Assembly (NCBI GenBank): GCA_024398815.1
Contig: JAKSIL010000001.1
Location: 105,052-169,051, forward strand
Source: Fibrobacter sp.
Lineage (GTDB): Bacteria; Fibrobacterota; Fibrobacteria; Fibrobacterales; Fibrobacteraceae
Direction of reading: 5' to 3'
Length of the DNA stretch: 64,000 bases
Positions 8,901 to 17,917 of this stretch are shown here, in pieces. The position numbers and the translations under genes are program-made. Numbering within the stretch: position 1 is the stretch's first letter; the number at the start of each line of letters is the position of its first letter. Below the pieces are notes generated by a model. That model was not told where the DNA came from and made no database searches. It saw nothing but the letters and a program-made list of their open reading frames with translations.

Positions 8901-9778
8901 TAGATAATCTTCGAAATCTCGTTGAAATAATCCAGGAAATAGAATATGGAAAGAACAACGTCGGCGCAAACAATGTAGAAGAACGATTTAATGACCGATT
9001 TGCCGGTAGCCTTGGGAACCTGGCGAATATCGTGGGCGATGTTCATGGCCTGGTAGCAAGCGTTTGTCGTGATGATGCACCCGAACACGAGAGGCTTGAT
9101 TACAATGAATACAAAGTCCATCATGGTCATGGCGCTAAGAATTTCGGTCGATAGATAGTCCCAGGTGAGCTGCAAGTTCAGTGCGTTTCCCGTGATGGCG
9201 ATAAGCCCCTTGATGACGAGGAATCCGGCGCCGATGGCGCTCGCACTGAAAATGATGGTCATGATAAATGTGGCGATGGTGCCACCGATAAGACCGGGCA
9301 TCACCAGGTAACGGATAGGGTCAACGCCCATGGTGGCAAGAGCATCGACTTCGGAGTTGATGACCATGCCGCCGACATAGGTCGATAGCGAAGAACCGCT
9401 TCGGCCTGCAATCAAGAATGCCGTGAGGATCGGCCCCAGTTCGCGGATGACCACTACCACCATCAAGTTTCCCACCACGTCGCTGAAGCCCATCTTGCCT
9501 GTCATCGTCATCACTTCGACAATGACGATGGCGCCGAACAAAGTGGCCACCACAAAGAGCACCGGGAAAATCTCGACACCGGTAAAGAAAGTCTGGAGGA
9601 TAATGTTTTTCGAGTCTGTCTTGAAACTGCGGCTTTCCGAAAAGAACGACGACAGTGCACGGAACAGCAAGACAATTTGCTGTCCAATCGTAATGCACAT
9701 TATGGACATTCCCAACTTGTGGAAAATCTTTCCAAGCAAGGTTAGGTTGTCGTTGTTTTTGTCTTCAGCGCGTTCCAT
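8900..9778 (-). CDS. mlaE: MlaE-family ABC permease
   Basis: A 292-residue inner-membrane permease of the MlaE/TTG2B family. Diagnostic blocks are VVVIRELGPILTAFLIAGR, GSSLSTYVGGM and VDALATMGVDPIRYLVMPG. It has about five or six hydrophobic segments. It partners the ATPase encoded immediately downstream with overlapping stop and start. Its start overlaps the end of engB by 14 nt, so it is probably translated from the same transcript. Confidence 0.9.
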   Translation of the reverse strand: MERAEDKNNDNLTLLGKIFHKLGMSIMCITIGQQIVLLFRALSSFFSESRSFKTDSKNIILQTFFTGVEIFPVLFVVATLFGAIVIVEVMTMTGKMGFSDVVGNLMVVVVIRELGPILTAFLIAGRSGSSLSTYVGGMVINSEVDALATMGVDPIRYLVMPGLIGGTIATFIMTIIFSASAIGAGFLVIKGLIAITGNALNLQLTWDYLSTEILSAMTMMDFVFIVIKPLVFGCIITTNACYQAMNIAHDIRQVPKATGKSVIKSFFYIVCADVVLSIFYFLDYFNEISKII

Positions 9779-10430
9779 TTTCTTCAGTTACAAGTTGTTT
9801 TCCGCTCAAAGCTTCCTGCAGTTCTTCCCAAAGTGATTCCAGGCCGAATTTCTTGAATGAACTTACGCAGAGGGGTTTTGAATCCAGGTCCAGCCTTTCC
9901 TGAATCAGTTTCAGGTTCTTGGCCAACTCCGACTGGTTCACCTTGTCCCTTTTGCTGGCGACTACCAGCACGGGACACCCCGTCTCGCGGATGCTCTCTA
10001 CCGTTTCAATGTCGATAGGGGTTCCGCCGTGGCGTATGTCCACCAAGTAAACGAGTCCACGCAAGTCCTGGCACTTTTCCACGTATTCACGGATAAAGTC
10101 CGCCATTTCGTCACGTTTGGAATTACTCACTTTGGCAAAGCCTACACCAGGTAAATCTACAAGAAAAAATCGGTTGTTGACTTTGAAAAAATTGATTTCA
10201 CGGGTTTTTCCGGGGGCAGAACTGACTTTTACCAGTTTTTTTTGCCCCATGAGGGCGTTCAGCAGCGAAGATTTGCCCACATTGGACCGTCCGAGGAAGG
10301 CTATCTGGGGGAGCCGTTCCGACGGGAGCCCTTTCAAGTTGACCGCGGCTTTTACGAACTGGGCCGAGGTTACGGTGAAATTGCCAAATTTGACCGGGGC
10401 CTGGTGAGGTGCCTTGGCGTCGAAACTCAT
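9765..10430 (-). CDS. engB: Ribosome biogenesis GTP-binding protein EngB/YsxC
   Basis: A 221-residue GTPase needed for large-subunit assembly. G1 GRSNVGKSS (about 47-55), the switch region SAPGKTREINFF, G3 DLPGVGFA and G4 SKRDK are all present. The length is close to the family norm plus a short C-terminal tail (QLVTEENGTR). Its ATG overlaps the recR stop (ATGA). Confidence 0.95.
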   Translation of the reverse strand: MSFDAKAPHQAPVKFGNFTVTSAQFVKAAVNLKGLPSERLPQIAFLGRSNVGKSSLLNALMGQKKLVKVSSAPGKTREINFFKVNNRFFLVDLPGVGFAKVSNSKRDEMADFIREYVEKCQDLRGLVYLVDIRHGGTPIDIETVESIRETGCPVLVVASKRDKVNQSELAKNLKLIQERLDLDSKPLCVSSFKKFGLESLWEELQEALSGKQLVTEENGTR

Positions 10431-11023
10431 AGGCTTACCCTGCCTTCGAAAGCGCGGAGCATGGTGACTTCGTCCACGAATTCCAAGTCGCTTCCCATGG
10501 GAATTCCACGGGCGAGTCGTGTGCGTTTTACAGAGACGCCCGCAAGCATGCGGTCAATCATCAATGCCGTGCTGTCGGCTTCGGGGCTCGAGCCCAGGGC
10601 TAGCACCAGTTCTTCGATTCCTTCGTCCTTGATGCGGTTGATGAGCTGGGGCAGGTGCAACTGCTCCGGTCCAACGCCGTCTAGCGGAGAAATGACTCCT
10701 CCCAGAACAAAGTAAAGTCCTTTGAAAATTCCGGAGCGCTCAAAAGGAAGAATGTCGGAACTTTTTTCGACGACACAGATTGCTTTTGAACCTTCGCGCT
10801 CGGTACAAATGGGGCAACGTTCCTGATCGGTAAAGGCGTGGCATACTGGGCACGAATGCACGAGTTCCGCTGCGCGGACCATGTTGCCTGCAAAGCGCTC
10901 TACATCGCCTTTGCTTCGGCTTAGAATGTAGTATGCCAAACGGCGGGCCGTCTTTTGCCCGATGCTCGGGAGGCTCGCGAATTCAGCTATCAGCGCTTCG
11001 AGGCTTTCCGGTTCAACGTTCAT
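10427..11023 (-). CDS. recR: Recombination mediator RecR
   Basis: A 198-residue RecFOR-pathway protein that loads RecA at gaps. It has an N-terminal helix-hairpin-helix (LPSIGQKTARRLAYYIL), a C4 zinc motif (C58, C61, C70, C73 in CPVCHAFTDQERCPIC) and a Toprim domain (AICVVEKSSDILPFERSG). It overlaps the upstream EAL/HDOD gene by 11 nt and the downstream engB by 4 nt. Confidence 0.96.
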   Translation of the reverse strand: MNVEPESLEALIAEFASLPSIGQKTARRLAYYILSRSKGDVERFAGNMVRAAELVHSCPVCHAFTDQERCPICTEREGSKAICVVEKSSDILPFERSGIFKGLYFVLGGVISPLDGVGPEQLHLPQLINRIKDEGIEELVLALGSSPEADSTALMIDRMLAGVSVKRTRLARGIPMGSDLEFVDEVTMLRAFEGRVSL

Positions 11024-12248
11024 GGGCCCAAGTGTACGCGTCGTTTACGCAACGGTTGAGGATGGTGGCCGACATCTTGAGTTCAGTGATGATTTCAACG
11101 ATGGTGGCCTGGTCGTCCTGTTCGACGGCATCGGCCAAGCGCAACAGTGTGCCGAGGCGGCCGGTGCGCTGCAATAGGGCCGTGCGCATTTCTTCGTCGG
11201 CGGGGGAGTCGGTAAGAATGGATTCCAGGGGAGCTCCGACAAGTGCGTCCATACGGCTGATGAGGCCGACCATGAAGGCCTTGGCCGGAAGGTCGTCGTC
11301 GGTGCCGCTTACGACGCGCGCCAGAAGTTCAAGGAACTTGGCACGGTGGCTTGCGTTCTGGAACAGCGGGGAACTCTGCGGCGTCATTCCCATTTCAGGG
11401 CGCGCGTACAGCATGAGCATCAGCCATTCCTGGATGTTCCTCATGCCTATCCATACGATGGCGTCACGCACGTTTGCAATGCTTTGACTTCTGAATTGGG
11501 CGTCGGAGTTCACAAAGCGCAAAAGATTCGCCGCGACGTCGCCGAACTGGGCAAAGCAGTCGCACAGTTCGTCTAAGCTTGGATGCGTGCGAAGCAGTAA
11601 TAGAATGCGCAGAATGGCTGCCGAAGTAGCGTCGATTTTTTTGCCGGTCACGAGTTCGGGCTTTGCAAAGAAGAACCCCTGGAAGTAGTCGTAGCCTTCG
11701 GCCAAGCGCTTTTTGAAGCAAGCCTTGGTCTCTACCTTTTCGGCAAGAAGCTTGATGTTCTTTTCTTTGAAGAACTTGGCCGCCTTGGCGAGGGCTTCGT
11801 CGTTGTTGTCCACGAGGTCCATCTTCACGTACGAGACGTACTTGAACAGAGGTTCGCATCGTGTTAAAAAGTCTTCGTTGAAGATGAAGTCGTCGAGCGC
11901 CAACTCGAACCCGCGGCTCTTGTAGCGTTCTACGGCTTTCACCAGCGATTCGTCAACTTCCACATCTTCAAGAATTTCAAGGACGAAACAGCGCGGGTTC
12001 AAGAGGCCAAAGACGTTGTCGAGCAGCATGTCGCGGCTGCAGTTCACGAAAGCCTTGTGTTCGCCGATGAGCTTCGGGAGCCCTATGTTGTTGAGGACGT
12101 TTTCCAGAACTTGCGCCGTGGCGAGAACGTCGCTTGCAATCACAGCGGTATCGCTGCTCGGCGAATCGCGAAACAGGAGCTCGTACGCAAAGATCTTCCC
12201 TTCGCGGTCGAGGATAGGTTGGCGTGCTAAGTAGGCGAGAGATTCCAT
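11013..12248 (-). CDS. EAL and HDOD domain protein (YuxH type)
   Basis: A 411-residue cytoplasmic protein. The N-terminal half is EAL-like (LARQPILDREGKIFAYELLF, ELALDDF, LLAEKVET, GYDYFQGFFFAKP). The C-terminal half is HDOD-like (AAILRILLLL, LLRFVNSDAQFRS, AIVWIGMRNIQEWLML). Proteins of this architecture are often c-di-GMP phosphodiesterases or inactive receptors. Several EAL metal ligands seem kept, but activity cannot be judged by eye. It lies 14 nt after hisG, an unusual neighbour for a signalling protein, and overlaps recR. Confidence 0.85.
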   Translation of the reverse strand: MESLAYLARQPILDREGKIFAYELLFRDSPSSDTAVIASDVLATAQVLENVLNNIGLPKLIGEHKAFVNCSRDMLLDNVFGLLNPRCFVLEILEDVEVDESLVKAVERYKSRGFELALDDFIFNEDFLTRCEPLFKYVSYVKMDLVDNNDEALAKAAKFFKEKNIKLLAEKVETKACFKKRLAEGYDYFQGFFFAKPELVTGKKIDATSAAILRILLLLRTHPSLDELCDCFAQFGDVAANLLRFVNSDAQFRSQSIANVRDAIVWIGMRNIQEWLMLMLYARPEMGMTPQSSPLFQNASHRAKFLELLARVVSGTDDDLPAKAFMVGLISRMDALVGAPLESILTDSPADEEMRTALLQRTGRLGTLLRLADAVEQDDQATIVEIITELKMSATILNRCVNDAYTWAHER

Positions 12249-12262
12249 TTATGTTCTTTCGT

Positions 12263-13102
12263 CTAGATACGTGCGCTCTTGATACCGAAGAGGAGGATGC
12301 TCCTGGCGCCTGCGTCCCAGAGTTTATCCATGATGGCGTTCGCTTCTTCTTGCGGGACCATGGCCTTCACGGAGTACCATTCGCGGCCGTGGAGCTTGGT
12401 GACGGTCGGGGCATCGAGGCCCGGGGTCAGTTCGCAAGCCTTTTGCAGGAGTTCTGCCGGGCAGTCGTATTCAATCATCATGTACGACTGTGCGACGAGC
12501 TTACCCTGGATGCGGCGGATGAGCGTGTTGACTTCTTCGAGTTCGGTCTTCTGCGGGTTGCAGAAGAGGGCTGCGTTACTGCGGAACAGCGGTTCTCCGA
12601 TAATGCGGAGGCCGGCCTGCTTCAAAGTCGTACCCGTTTCCACGACGTCCACGATGGCGTCTGCCACACCGAGGCTCACGGAAATTTCGACGGCACCTTC
12701 AAGAACCACAAAATCCATCGGCTTCTTGTAGAAGCCTTCCACGATGTTCGGGAAGCTTGTGGCAATGGTCTTGTCCTTCAGTTCATCGAGGCCCTGGATG
12801 GGGCTTTCGTTCGGGACGGCAGCACACATCTTGGAAGCGCCAAAGGGCAGGTCCAGAACCTTCACGGCCGGGCTCTTGGCTTCGGCGTTGAAGTCGATGC
12901 CGGTGATGCCTGCGTCGATGATGCCGCGACCCACATACATGGGGATGTCGCTAGGGCGCAGGAAGAAAAATTCGATACCGTTCTTGGTGTCGATCTGGGT
13001 CAAAGTCTTGTAGGGCTTGGATGCCTTGTAACCGCAGGCCTTCAAAAGTTCCTGCGTCGGTTCAAAGAGCATGCCCTTGTTCGGGAGAGCTACCTTAATC
13101 AT
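12263..13102 (-). CDS. hisG: ATP phosphoribosyltransferase (long form)
   Basis: A 279-residue enzyme for the first step of histidine synthesis, joining ATP and PRPP. The N-terminal catalytic part includes KVALPNKGML, RGIIDAGITG and the PRPP loop region DAIVDVVETGTTLK. A C-terminal ACT-like regulatory segment (about 205-279) marks the long form, which is normally feedback-inhibited by histidine and does not need HisZ. The start overlaps the hisE stop by 4 nt. Confidence 0.96.
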   Translation of the reverse strand: MIKVALPNKGMLFEPTQELLKACGYKASKPYKTLTQIDTKNGIEFFFLRPSDIPMYVGRGIIDAGITGIDFNAEAKSPAVKVLDLPFGASKMCAAVPNESPIQGLDELKDKTIATSFPNIVEGFYKKPMDFVVLEGAVEISVSLGVADAIVDVVETGTTLKQAGLRIIGEPLFRSNAALFCNPQKTELEEVNTLIRRIQGKLVAQSYMMIEYDCPAELLQKACELTPGLDAPTVTKLHGREWYSVKAMVPQEEANAIMDKLWDAGARSILLFGIKSARI

Positions 13103-13359
13103 AGTTTAGCGTACACTTCTTCGAGGGTGAGACCTTTTTCTGCCATCATGCAGGCCACATAGTACAGAACCTGGGAAAGTTCCAGGCACTGGTCGTCGCG
13201 GGTTTCGTAACGGGCGGCCATCCAGCTTTCGCCGGCTTCTTCCACCAGCTTCTTGCCGATGCCGTGGGCACCCTTCTTGAAAAGTTCCGTGGTGCTCTTG
13301 CCTTCCGGCATTTCCTTTTTGCGCTGACATGCGAGCGCGAACATTTCTTCGAATGTCAT
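13099..13359 (-). CDS. hisE: Phosphoribosyl-ATP pyrophosphatase
   Basis: An 86-residue stand-alone HisE, the second step of histidine synthesis. The MazG-like motif is seen as GIGKKLVEEAGESWMAA followed by ELSQVLYYVACMM. In many bacteria it is fused to HisI; here it is separate and no hisI lies nearby. It is the first gene of the 11-gene minus-strand run and is divergent from the lipoprotein starting at 13447. Confidence 0.93.
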   Translation of the reverse strand: MTFEEMFALACQRKKEMPEGKSTTELFKKGAHGIGKKLVEEAGESWMAARYETRDDQCLELSQVLYYVACMMAEKGLTLEEVYAKL

Positions 13360-13446
13360 AGTGGACCTCTTGTTTTACGCCCTAAAAGATAGAAAACATA
13401 ATCCACATGGAAGTGAAATTTTTGCTTTAATCCTATATTTGTGGGC

Positions 13447-14661
13447 ATGAAAAAGATATATTCCCTGATATTCTCTAGTTTTGTGGCGCTTGCATTTTTT
13501 GCCTGTGCTCATGGCCCGAATCTCGAAGACCAACAGCTTTTCAAGGCTAAAACAGGCGTTATCGGTGTGTTCCGCCAGCCGGCCTTCTACTGCAGCGAAG
13601 CCAACCCCCAATACATGAAGCTTGGCGATTCCGTCGTTACGGTTAAGCCGATGTGGAGCCAGGAACAGGATAATTTGTTCGTGACCGAACACAAGCCCGG
13701 CAAGGCGACCCTGCTTTGGTACTCGTATTCCTGCGGTGAAGACGAAAACAAGCTGGTGCTCGATACTGCGGCAAGTTCCAAGACTCCGGGCCCGGTGGGT
13801 GTCATTGTTCCCGAAAAGGGCTTTTGCAAGGCCGTCATTTCGTTTGTCGAAAGCGATAAACTGTTTTCGCACAACGATGCTCTGCTAGAGGAATTCTTCC
13901 AAAAGAACAAGGTCGCCGCGAACTTCGACAGCATTCCTTATTGTGAAGTCGTCGACAACAAGGGCGGCACGGTCTCGTTTGCTGACCGTGACTCCATGAT
14001 GACCGCCCAGTACGAAGCATCCATCAAGGATGCCGCCGATGCCACCAGCGAAGAAATCTACCCGCTGGTGCTCATCTCCGAAAGTTCCGAGAACATCGTT
14101 TGGAATGCCGACAAGTCCAAGGTCCTCATGGTCACCTTGCATGGCGAACCCGACACGTACAAGGACAACGAATATGTTTCCCTCGACAAGGAAGTCTGGG
14201 TGGCAAGCGAAAAGGAATTCTTCAACTGGTACAAGGAAAATGCTCCGAAGGTCCGCAACTGGTCTTTGCGCCTTCGTCAGCTGTACGGTCTTCACAAGGA
14301 CGAAAACGTGACGCACTTTAGCCTCATCTGGGTTGACCCGCACGATCTCATCCGTCCGGCGTACGTCACCGACGTCACGAGCCCTTCGATGAAGGTGGAA
14401 TTCGATGGCGAAGTCGATAGCGAATTTGAAACGCCCGAACGCCTCTCCTGGTTCAAGGACTGGTTCGACAAGCAGAAGGCCGCGAGCTATGTGCAGGGAG
14501 GCTATCCTTGGACCCGTCTTGGCTACACCTACGACTGGGGCAGCAGAAGCTCCAACAAGTACGGTCTTTCTGAATTCGTCATCATGCCCGGTTCCAAGGT
14601 CGAGGTACGCTTCACCAAGAATATCAAGTCTTACTTGAATTGGATGGCTGACCGCAAGTAA
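13447..14661 (+). CDS. Lipoprotein of unknown function
   Basis: A protein of about 404 residues with a lipoprotein signal (MKKIYSLIFSSFVALAFFAC). I do not recognise a catalytic domain. The body is soluble, with no further membrane segments. A GTG at 13441 lies 6 nt upstream, but the ATG places the signal peptide best. It is transcribed divergently from hisE with an 87-nt gap. Its 3' end overlaps trmB on the other strand by 38 nt, with the last codons including YLNWMADRK. Probably an envelope protein specific to this lineage. Confidence 0.8.
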   Translation: MKKIYSLIFSSFVALAFFACAHGPNLEDQQLFKAKTGVIGVFRQPAFYCSEANPQYMKLGDSVVTVKPMWSQEQDNLFVTEHKPGKATLLWYSYSCGEDENKLVLDTAASSKTPGPVGVIVPEKGFCKAVISFVESDKLFSHNDALLEEFFQKNKVAANFDSIPYCEVVDNKGGTVSFADRDSMMTAQYEASIKDAADATSEEIYPLVLISESSENIVWNADKSKVLMVTLHGEPDTYKDNEYVSLDKEVWVASEKEFFNWYKENAPKVRNWSLRLRQLYGLHKDENVTHFSLIWVDPHDLIRPAYVTDVTSPSMKVEFDGEVDSEFETPERLSWFKDWFDKQKAASYVQGGYPWTRLGYTYDWGSRSSNKYGLSEFVIMPGSKVEVRFTKNIKSYLNWMADRK

Positions 14662-15388
14662 CGATTACTTGCCACAGCTGTTGGCGGGCTTCCATATATT
14701 TTCGTTCAAATGCCGTCTCGGGTTCTTCGGGACGGTATTCTTTATATTCGGCGCAGAGCTCAATATTTTTTTCGCTGCCGAGGATTGTGGCGGCCTTTGC
14801 AAATTCCTGTGCGTAGATTTCCCAGTTGGTGCGGAGTTCTGTGACTTTGGCCATGGGAAGCATCGTCGGGAATATGGGGTGCATGTGGAATCGCCTGGTG
14901 GCTTCGCTTTGCTTAGGCCAAGGGTTCGGAAAGAATATCGCGTGGTACGGGACTGTCCATAGCCCTTCTTGCATTTTTTCGTGGGCGAGTTTCCAGAAGT
15001 CCAACAGCTCCCCGCGCACCCAGAAGGCATTGGACGGCAGTTCCAGGTTGCGCCCTGCGTTTTCGGCCTTGTCGAGCCTTGCCAAAGATTTGTCGATGCC
15101 GATGACGGGGATGTCCGGGAATCTTTTTGCGATGTGAATCGTGCTTTCGCCGGTGCCGCAACCGGAATCCAGAATCACCTGGACGGGGGTGCGACGGTCT
15201 TTGCATTCACTGCTCTGGTCCTTGCTTTCGTAAAAGCTTTCGATAAACTCTTCAGCCTTGGCGAACGCTTCCCGCGTGTGGTCTGCAACTGGACGCAAAA
15301 AACTTGTACGGGCATATTTCCGTACAAGTTCTTCAAGGTCTTTGTGGATTGAATCCTGGTTCGATTTAACGGAACGGGCGCCGGTCAT
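14624..15388 (-). CDS. trmB: tRNA (guanine-N7-)-methyltransferase
   Basis: A 254-residue SAM-dependent methyltransferase that makes m7G46 in tRNAs. The SAM loop is LDSGCGTGEST and the family-specific motif appears as PNPWPKQSEATRRF, close to the usual PDPWPKxxHxKRR. The C-terminal ERKYMEARQQLWQV helix is also TrmB-like. The start overlaps the stop of the upstream lipoprotein (TAATG at 15386-15390), and the 3' end overlaps the convergent lipoprotein gene by 38 nt. Confidence 0.88.
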   Translation of the reverse strand: MTGARSVKSNQDSIHKDLEELVRKYARTSFLRPVADHTREAFAKAEEFIESFYESKDQSSECKDRRTPVQVILDSGCGTGESTIHIAKRFPDIPVIGIDKSLARLDKAENAGRNLELPSNAFWVRGELLDFWKLAHEKMQEGLWTVPYHAIFFPNPWPKQSEATRRFHMHPIFPTMLPMAKVTELRTNWEIYAQEFAKAATILGSEKNIELCAEYKEYRPEEPETAFERKYMEARQQLWQVIVTCGQPSNSSKT

Positions 15389-16884
15389 TATTTGGTCGTC
15401 TGTTCCCAGATGCCTTGCATCTTTTGCAAATCCTTGCCGATGAATTCCAGATTGTCGAAGAAGAATTCAGCATCGCTGTGGAATACTACGGCGACCATGC
15501 TGACGTTCTTGCGGTCGGCTTCACTCGGGAGCAAATCGCTCATGGCGAACACAATGCGGGTCTTTGTCTTCGGGATGTCGAATTCAGCAGAGCCCGTAAT
15601 AATCTTGCGCGGGTCGTAAGATACAGAAGCTAGTGCGGCTACAATACTTGTATTGTTGACTCCAGAGGAACTATCGCTAGCCTTTGTTTCGTTTGCGAGT
15701 TCGAACATGGCGATGCCGTCGCCCCAGGCGTCAAATGCGATGGAGTCAACGCTGCTGAGGTCATAGGGTGTGCCGGACTTGCCGATTTTTACGCCGAGGC
15801 AAACCCACCACTGTGAAACCCAACTTGAGGAATCCATGAACATGTACGATGGGTTTGAAGCCCATGATGCCGTAGAATCTATAACCGGAGGATAAGCCTG
15901 GTATGCAGAGTCCGGGAAAGTCAATTTGAAATGTACCTGCGAATTACCGTCTTCTTTTTCGATAATGGCGAGGAACGGATTCGAAGCGGTTTCTTCGCTA
16001 ATCTTGGGCTCCACCGAAATAGGCCCGCTGCCGTACATGTTGTCGCCCATGGTCAGCGACCACATTCCGTGACCTTCGAGGGTCATGCCGTAGTCGGCGG
16101 CCAATGCATGCAAGTTATCGCCGTCTTCAAAGTCGTCGAAAACAAGGCTTGCCATTGCGTCGGATTTTTCTACGCTAGAGGTATCGTCCTTGGCCGGTTC
16201 GTCTTTGGGGGTTTTCACGACAAGGGAGTCCCCAGGGTTGGCAGTTACGTTGAAGTCGACCGAGTCAACCGATTCTCCTGCCGCAGGTATGAATACGAAG
16301 TCGAGTTCTCCGGCGGGCAGGTTGTCAATGACGAACTTGCCGTCAACCACTTCGGCAGAATGGTCAAGTCCGCGGAACTTGATGGTACCGTTGGCTTCGC
16401 CGCATTTTTCGCAACCGAGGTCGGTCAAAGTCTTTTCTATGTAGACCGTCTTCTGAAGGTCCTGCTTGCCAAGGTCCTTGACGTCACCTTCGTAATTCAC
16501 GTCGACTTGCACGGCGAAACCGTCCACGGAAGCTTCCATGGTGTACTTGCCCTTGTCCACATTTTCGAGGGTCACGAAACCTTCGCTGTCGGTTTCGGCG
16601 GTGTAGGCGTTTTCGGCTCCATCGAGGCTTTCGCTTTCGATGAGCTTCACCCTTGCCATGGCTGCCGGGGAGCCGGTCTGCATAATCTGCGCGGTGATGG
16701 CGTTACCCGCTTCGGTGCCGCTGGGGCCACCGCCTGCAACTTCGTTGTTCGAGTCGGAACAAGCGATAAAACTTGCAGCAACACCAAATAACAGGCTCGT
16801 AGAGAGGGCCTTGATAACGCTACCTGATGTAAGGTTCAACTTACGCACGCTGGAAAGATACAAAAAATTAAAAGATTGTCTCAT
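15388..16884 (-). CDS. Lipoprotein with carboxypeptidase-regulatory-like and jelly-roll-like domains
   Basis: A 498-residue envelope protein. Its signal ends in a lipobox (ASFIAC), here at an unusually distal position near residue 42. The start at 16884 is supported by AAGGAGGG upstream. About residues 60-140 look like a CarboxypepD_reg/SdrD-B-type beta sandwich (TDSEGFVTLENVDKGKYTM). The second half (FDDFEDGDN ... FFFDNLEFIG) resembles CBM11-type carbohydrate-binding jelly rolls. It starts 3 nt after the stop of the TIGR02147 gene and is coupled downstream to trmB. A role in polysaccharide binding is an inference. Confidence 0.75.
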   Translation of the reverse strand: MRQSFNFLYLSSVRKLNLTSGSVIKALSTSLLFGVAASFIACSDSNNEVAGGGPSGTEAGNAITAQIMQTGSPAAMARVKLIESESLDGAENAYTAETDSEGFVTLENVDKGKYTMEASVDGFAVQVDVNYEGDVKDLGKQDLQKTVYIEKTLTDLGCEKCGEANGTIKFRGLDHSAEVVDGKFVIDNLPAGELDFVFIPAAGESVDSVDFNVTANPGDSLVVKTPKDEPAKDDTSSVEKSDAMASLVFDDFEDGDNLHALAADYGMTLEGHGMWSLTMGDNMYGSGPISVEPKISEETASNPFLAIIEKEDGNSQVHFKLTFPDSAYQAYPPVIDSTASWASNPSYMFMDSSSWVSQWWVCLGVKIGKSGTPYDLSSVDSIAFDAWGDGIAMFELANETKASDSSSGVNNTSIVAALASVSYDPRKIITGSAEFDIPKTKTRIVFAMSDLLPSEADRKNVSMVAVVFHSDAEFFFDNLEFIGKDLQKMQGIWEQTTK

Positions 16885-16887
16885 GGT

Positions 16888-17754
16888 CTAGCCCTCCTTA
16901 TGGTCTTTGGAAAGGGGACTGTCGGCTGTAGCCGGGTCATCCACCTTGTCGGAGAGGGGGAACATGGAAATATTCAAGGCGTACACGCGGTCGGCGTGCT
17001 CGCTCTTGCGGGCGAACTGCAAAAGTCCGCGTCTAAATTCTTCGATTTTGTGCTTGATTTCAGGCAGGTCGGTTTCGTCGGCGGTAAACACCACGCTGGA
17101 AATGTCGCGTTCTTCAGGTTTGTGGCGGTCCAGGGATTCCTGGGCGAGTTCCAGGGTATGCCGGTGGAAATCGCGAACGGCACGGCTCTTGACTTCGCCA
17201 CCGGTGCTTATGATCTGGTCGGTGATGTTCCAGCCGTTATTGCCGTCGGGAACCACGAGACCGAGTTGCTTGAGAATGCCGAGGGCATTGCGAGCGTCGT
17301 CTTGCGAGATGGGCGGATTCAGGTGGTCGCCCAACTTGGTGATGTCGCTCGTGTCTTTCGTGATACCGATAAGTGCGCGCAAGGCGGCACAGGCCCAACT
17401 TCCAAAGTAGGCGAGTTCCGGTGTCGAAAGAATGCGGGTTTCAAGGGAACGCAATTCCAGGAGCTTGTAGTAGAGCTCCGAGAGCGTCTGCTTCGCCTTG
17501 GTCTTGTTGAAACGGTAAAGCGTCTTGAAGTATTCGGCCCTGCGGTCGTCGAGTCCGCAAATTCTGATGAATGCGGGGAGCGTACTTTCGTTCAGGTGGC
17601 CTTCTTTCTGGAATACGCGAACAAGCCAGGCCGGATCCACTCCGGTCTTCTGTCCTAAATAGCGATAGCTCGTGAACGGATTGTCTTTTTTTGTCTCGAC
17701 AAACCAGTCCTTTAGGAACTCGCGGTATTCTAGATAGTCTAATACTTCTGGCAT
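16888..17754 (-). CDS. TIGR02147/DUF4423 family protein, putative transcription regulator
   Basis: A 288-residue protein of a family strongly expanded in Fibrobacter. It starts MPEVLDYLEYREFLKDWF, followed by an HTH-like N-terminal region (SYRYLGQKTGVDPAWLVRVF) and the conserved C-terminal block (ERDISSVVFTADETDLPEI, with VYALNISMFPLSDK near the end). The longer in-frame extension to 18081 lacks family features and runs through the neighbour's promoter region. It is immediately followed by a lipoprotein gene, the same arrangement as at 51416-54090. A DNA-binding role is inferred from the HTH-like region. Confidence 0.8.
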   Translation of the reverse strand: MPEVLDYLEYREFLKDWFVETKKDNPFTSYRYLGQKTGVDPAWLVRVFQKEGHLNESTLPAFIRICGLDDRRAEYFKTLYRFNKTKAKQTLSELYYKLLELRSLETRILSTPELAYFGSWACAALRALIGITKDTSDITKLGDHLNPPISQDDARNALGILKQLGLVVPDGNNGWNITDQIISTGGEVKSRAVRDFHRHTLELAQESLDRHKPEERDISSVVFTADETDLPEIKHKIEEFRRGLLQFARKSEHADRVYALNISMFPLSDKVDDPATADSPLSKDHKEG

Positions 17755-17818
17755 ACTCTTTAATCTACCTATAAAATAGATAAAAATAGGGTGAATCGGG
17801 CTTTTTTGTAAAGTTTCC

Positions 17819-17912
17819 GTTGCATAAGTTGCAACATGCCGAATTTGGCGAAATTTGACGAAAAACGCAAGATTTGTCGGCCTCTCCATTGGGAAATATT
17901 GTAGTTTTACAA
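17819..17912. promoter_or_regulatory. Two inverted repeats in the divergent TIGR02147/acyltransferase promoter region
   Basis: GTTGCA-TAAGT-TGCAAC at 17819-17835 and TTGTA-GTTT-TACAA at 17899-17912 lie in the 163 nt between the divergent starts at 17754 and 17918. They are plausible operator sites. No regulator can be assigned from sequence. Confidence 0.4.
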
Positions 17913-17917
17913 CATCG

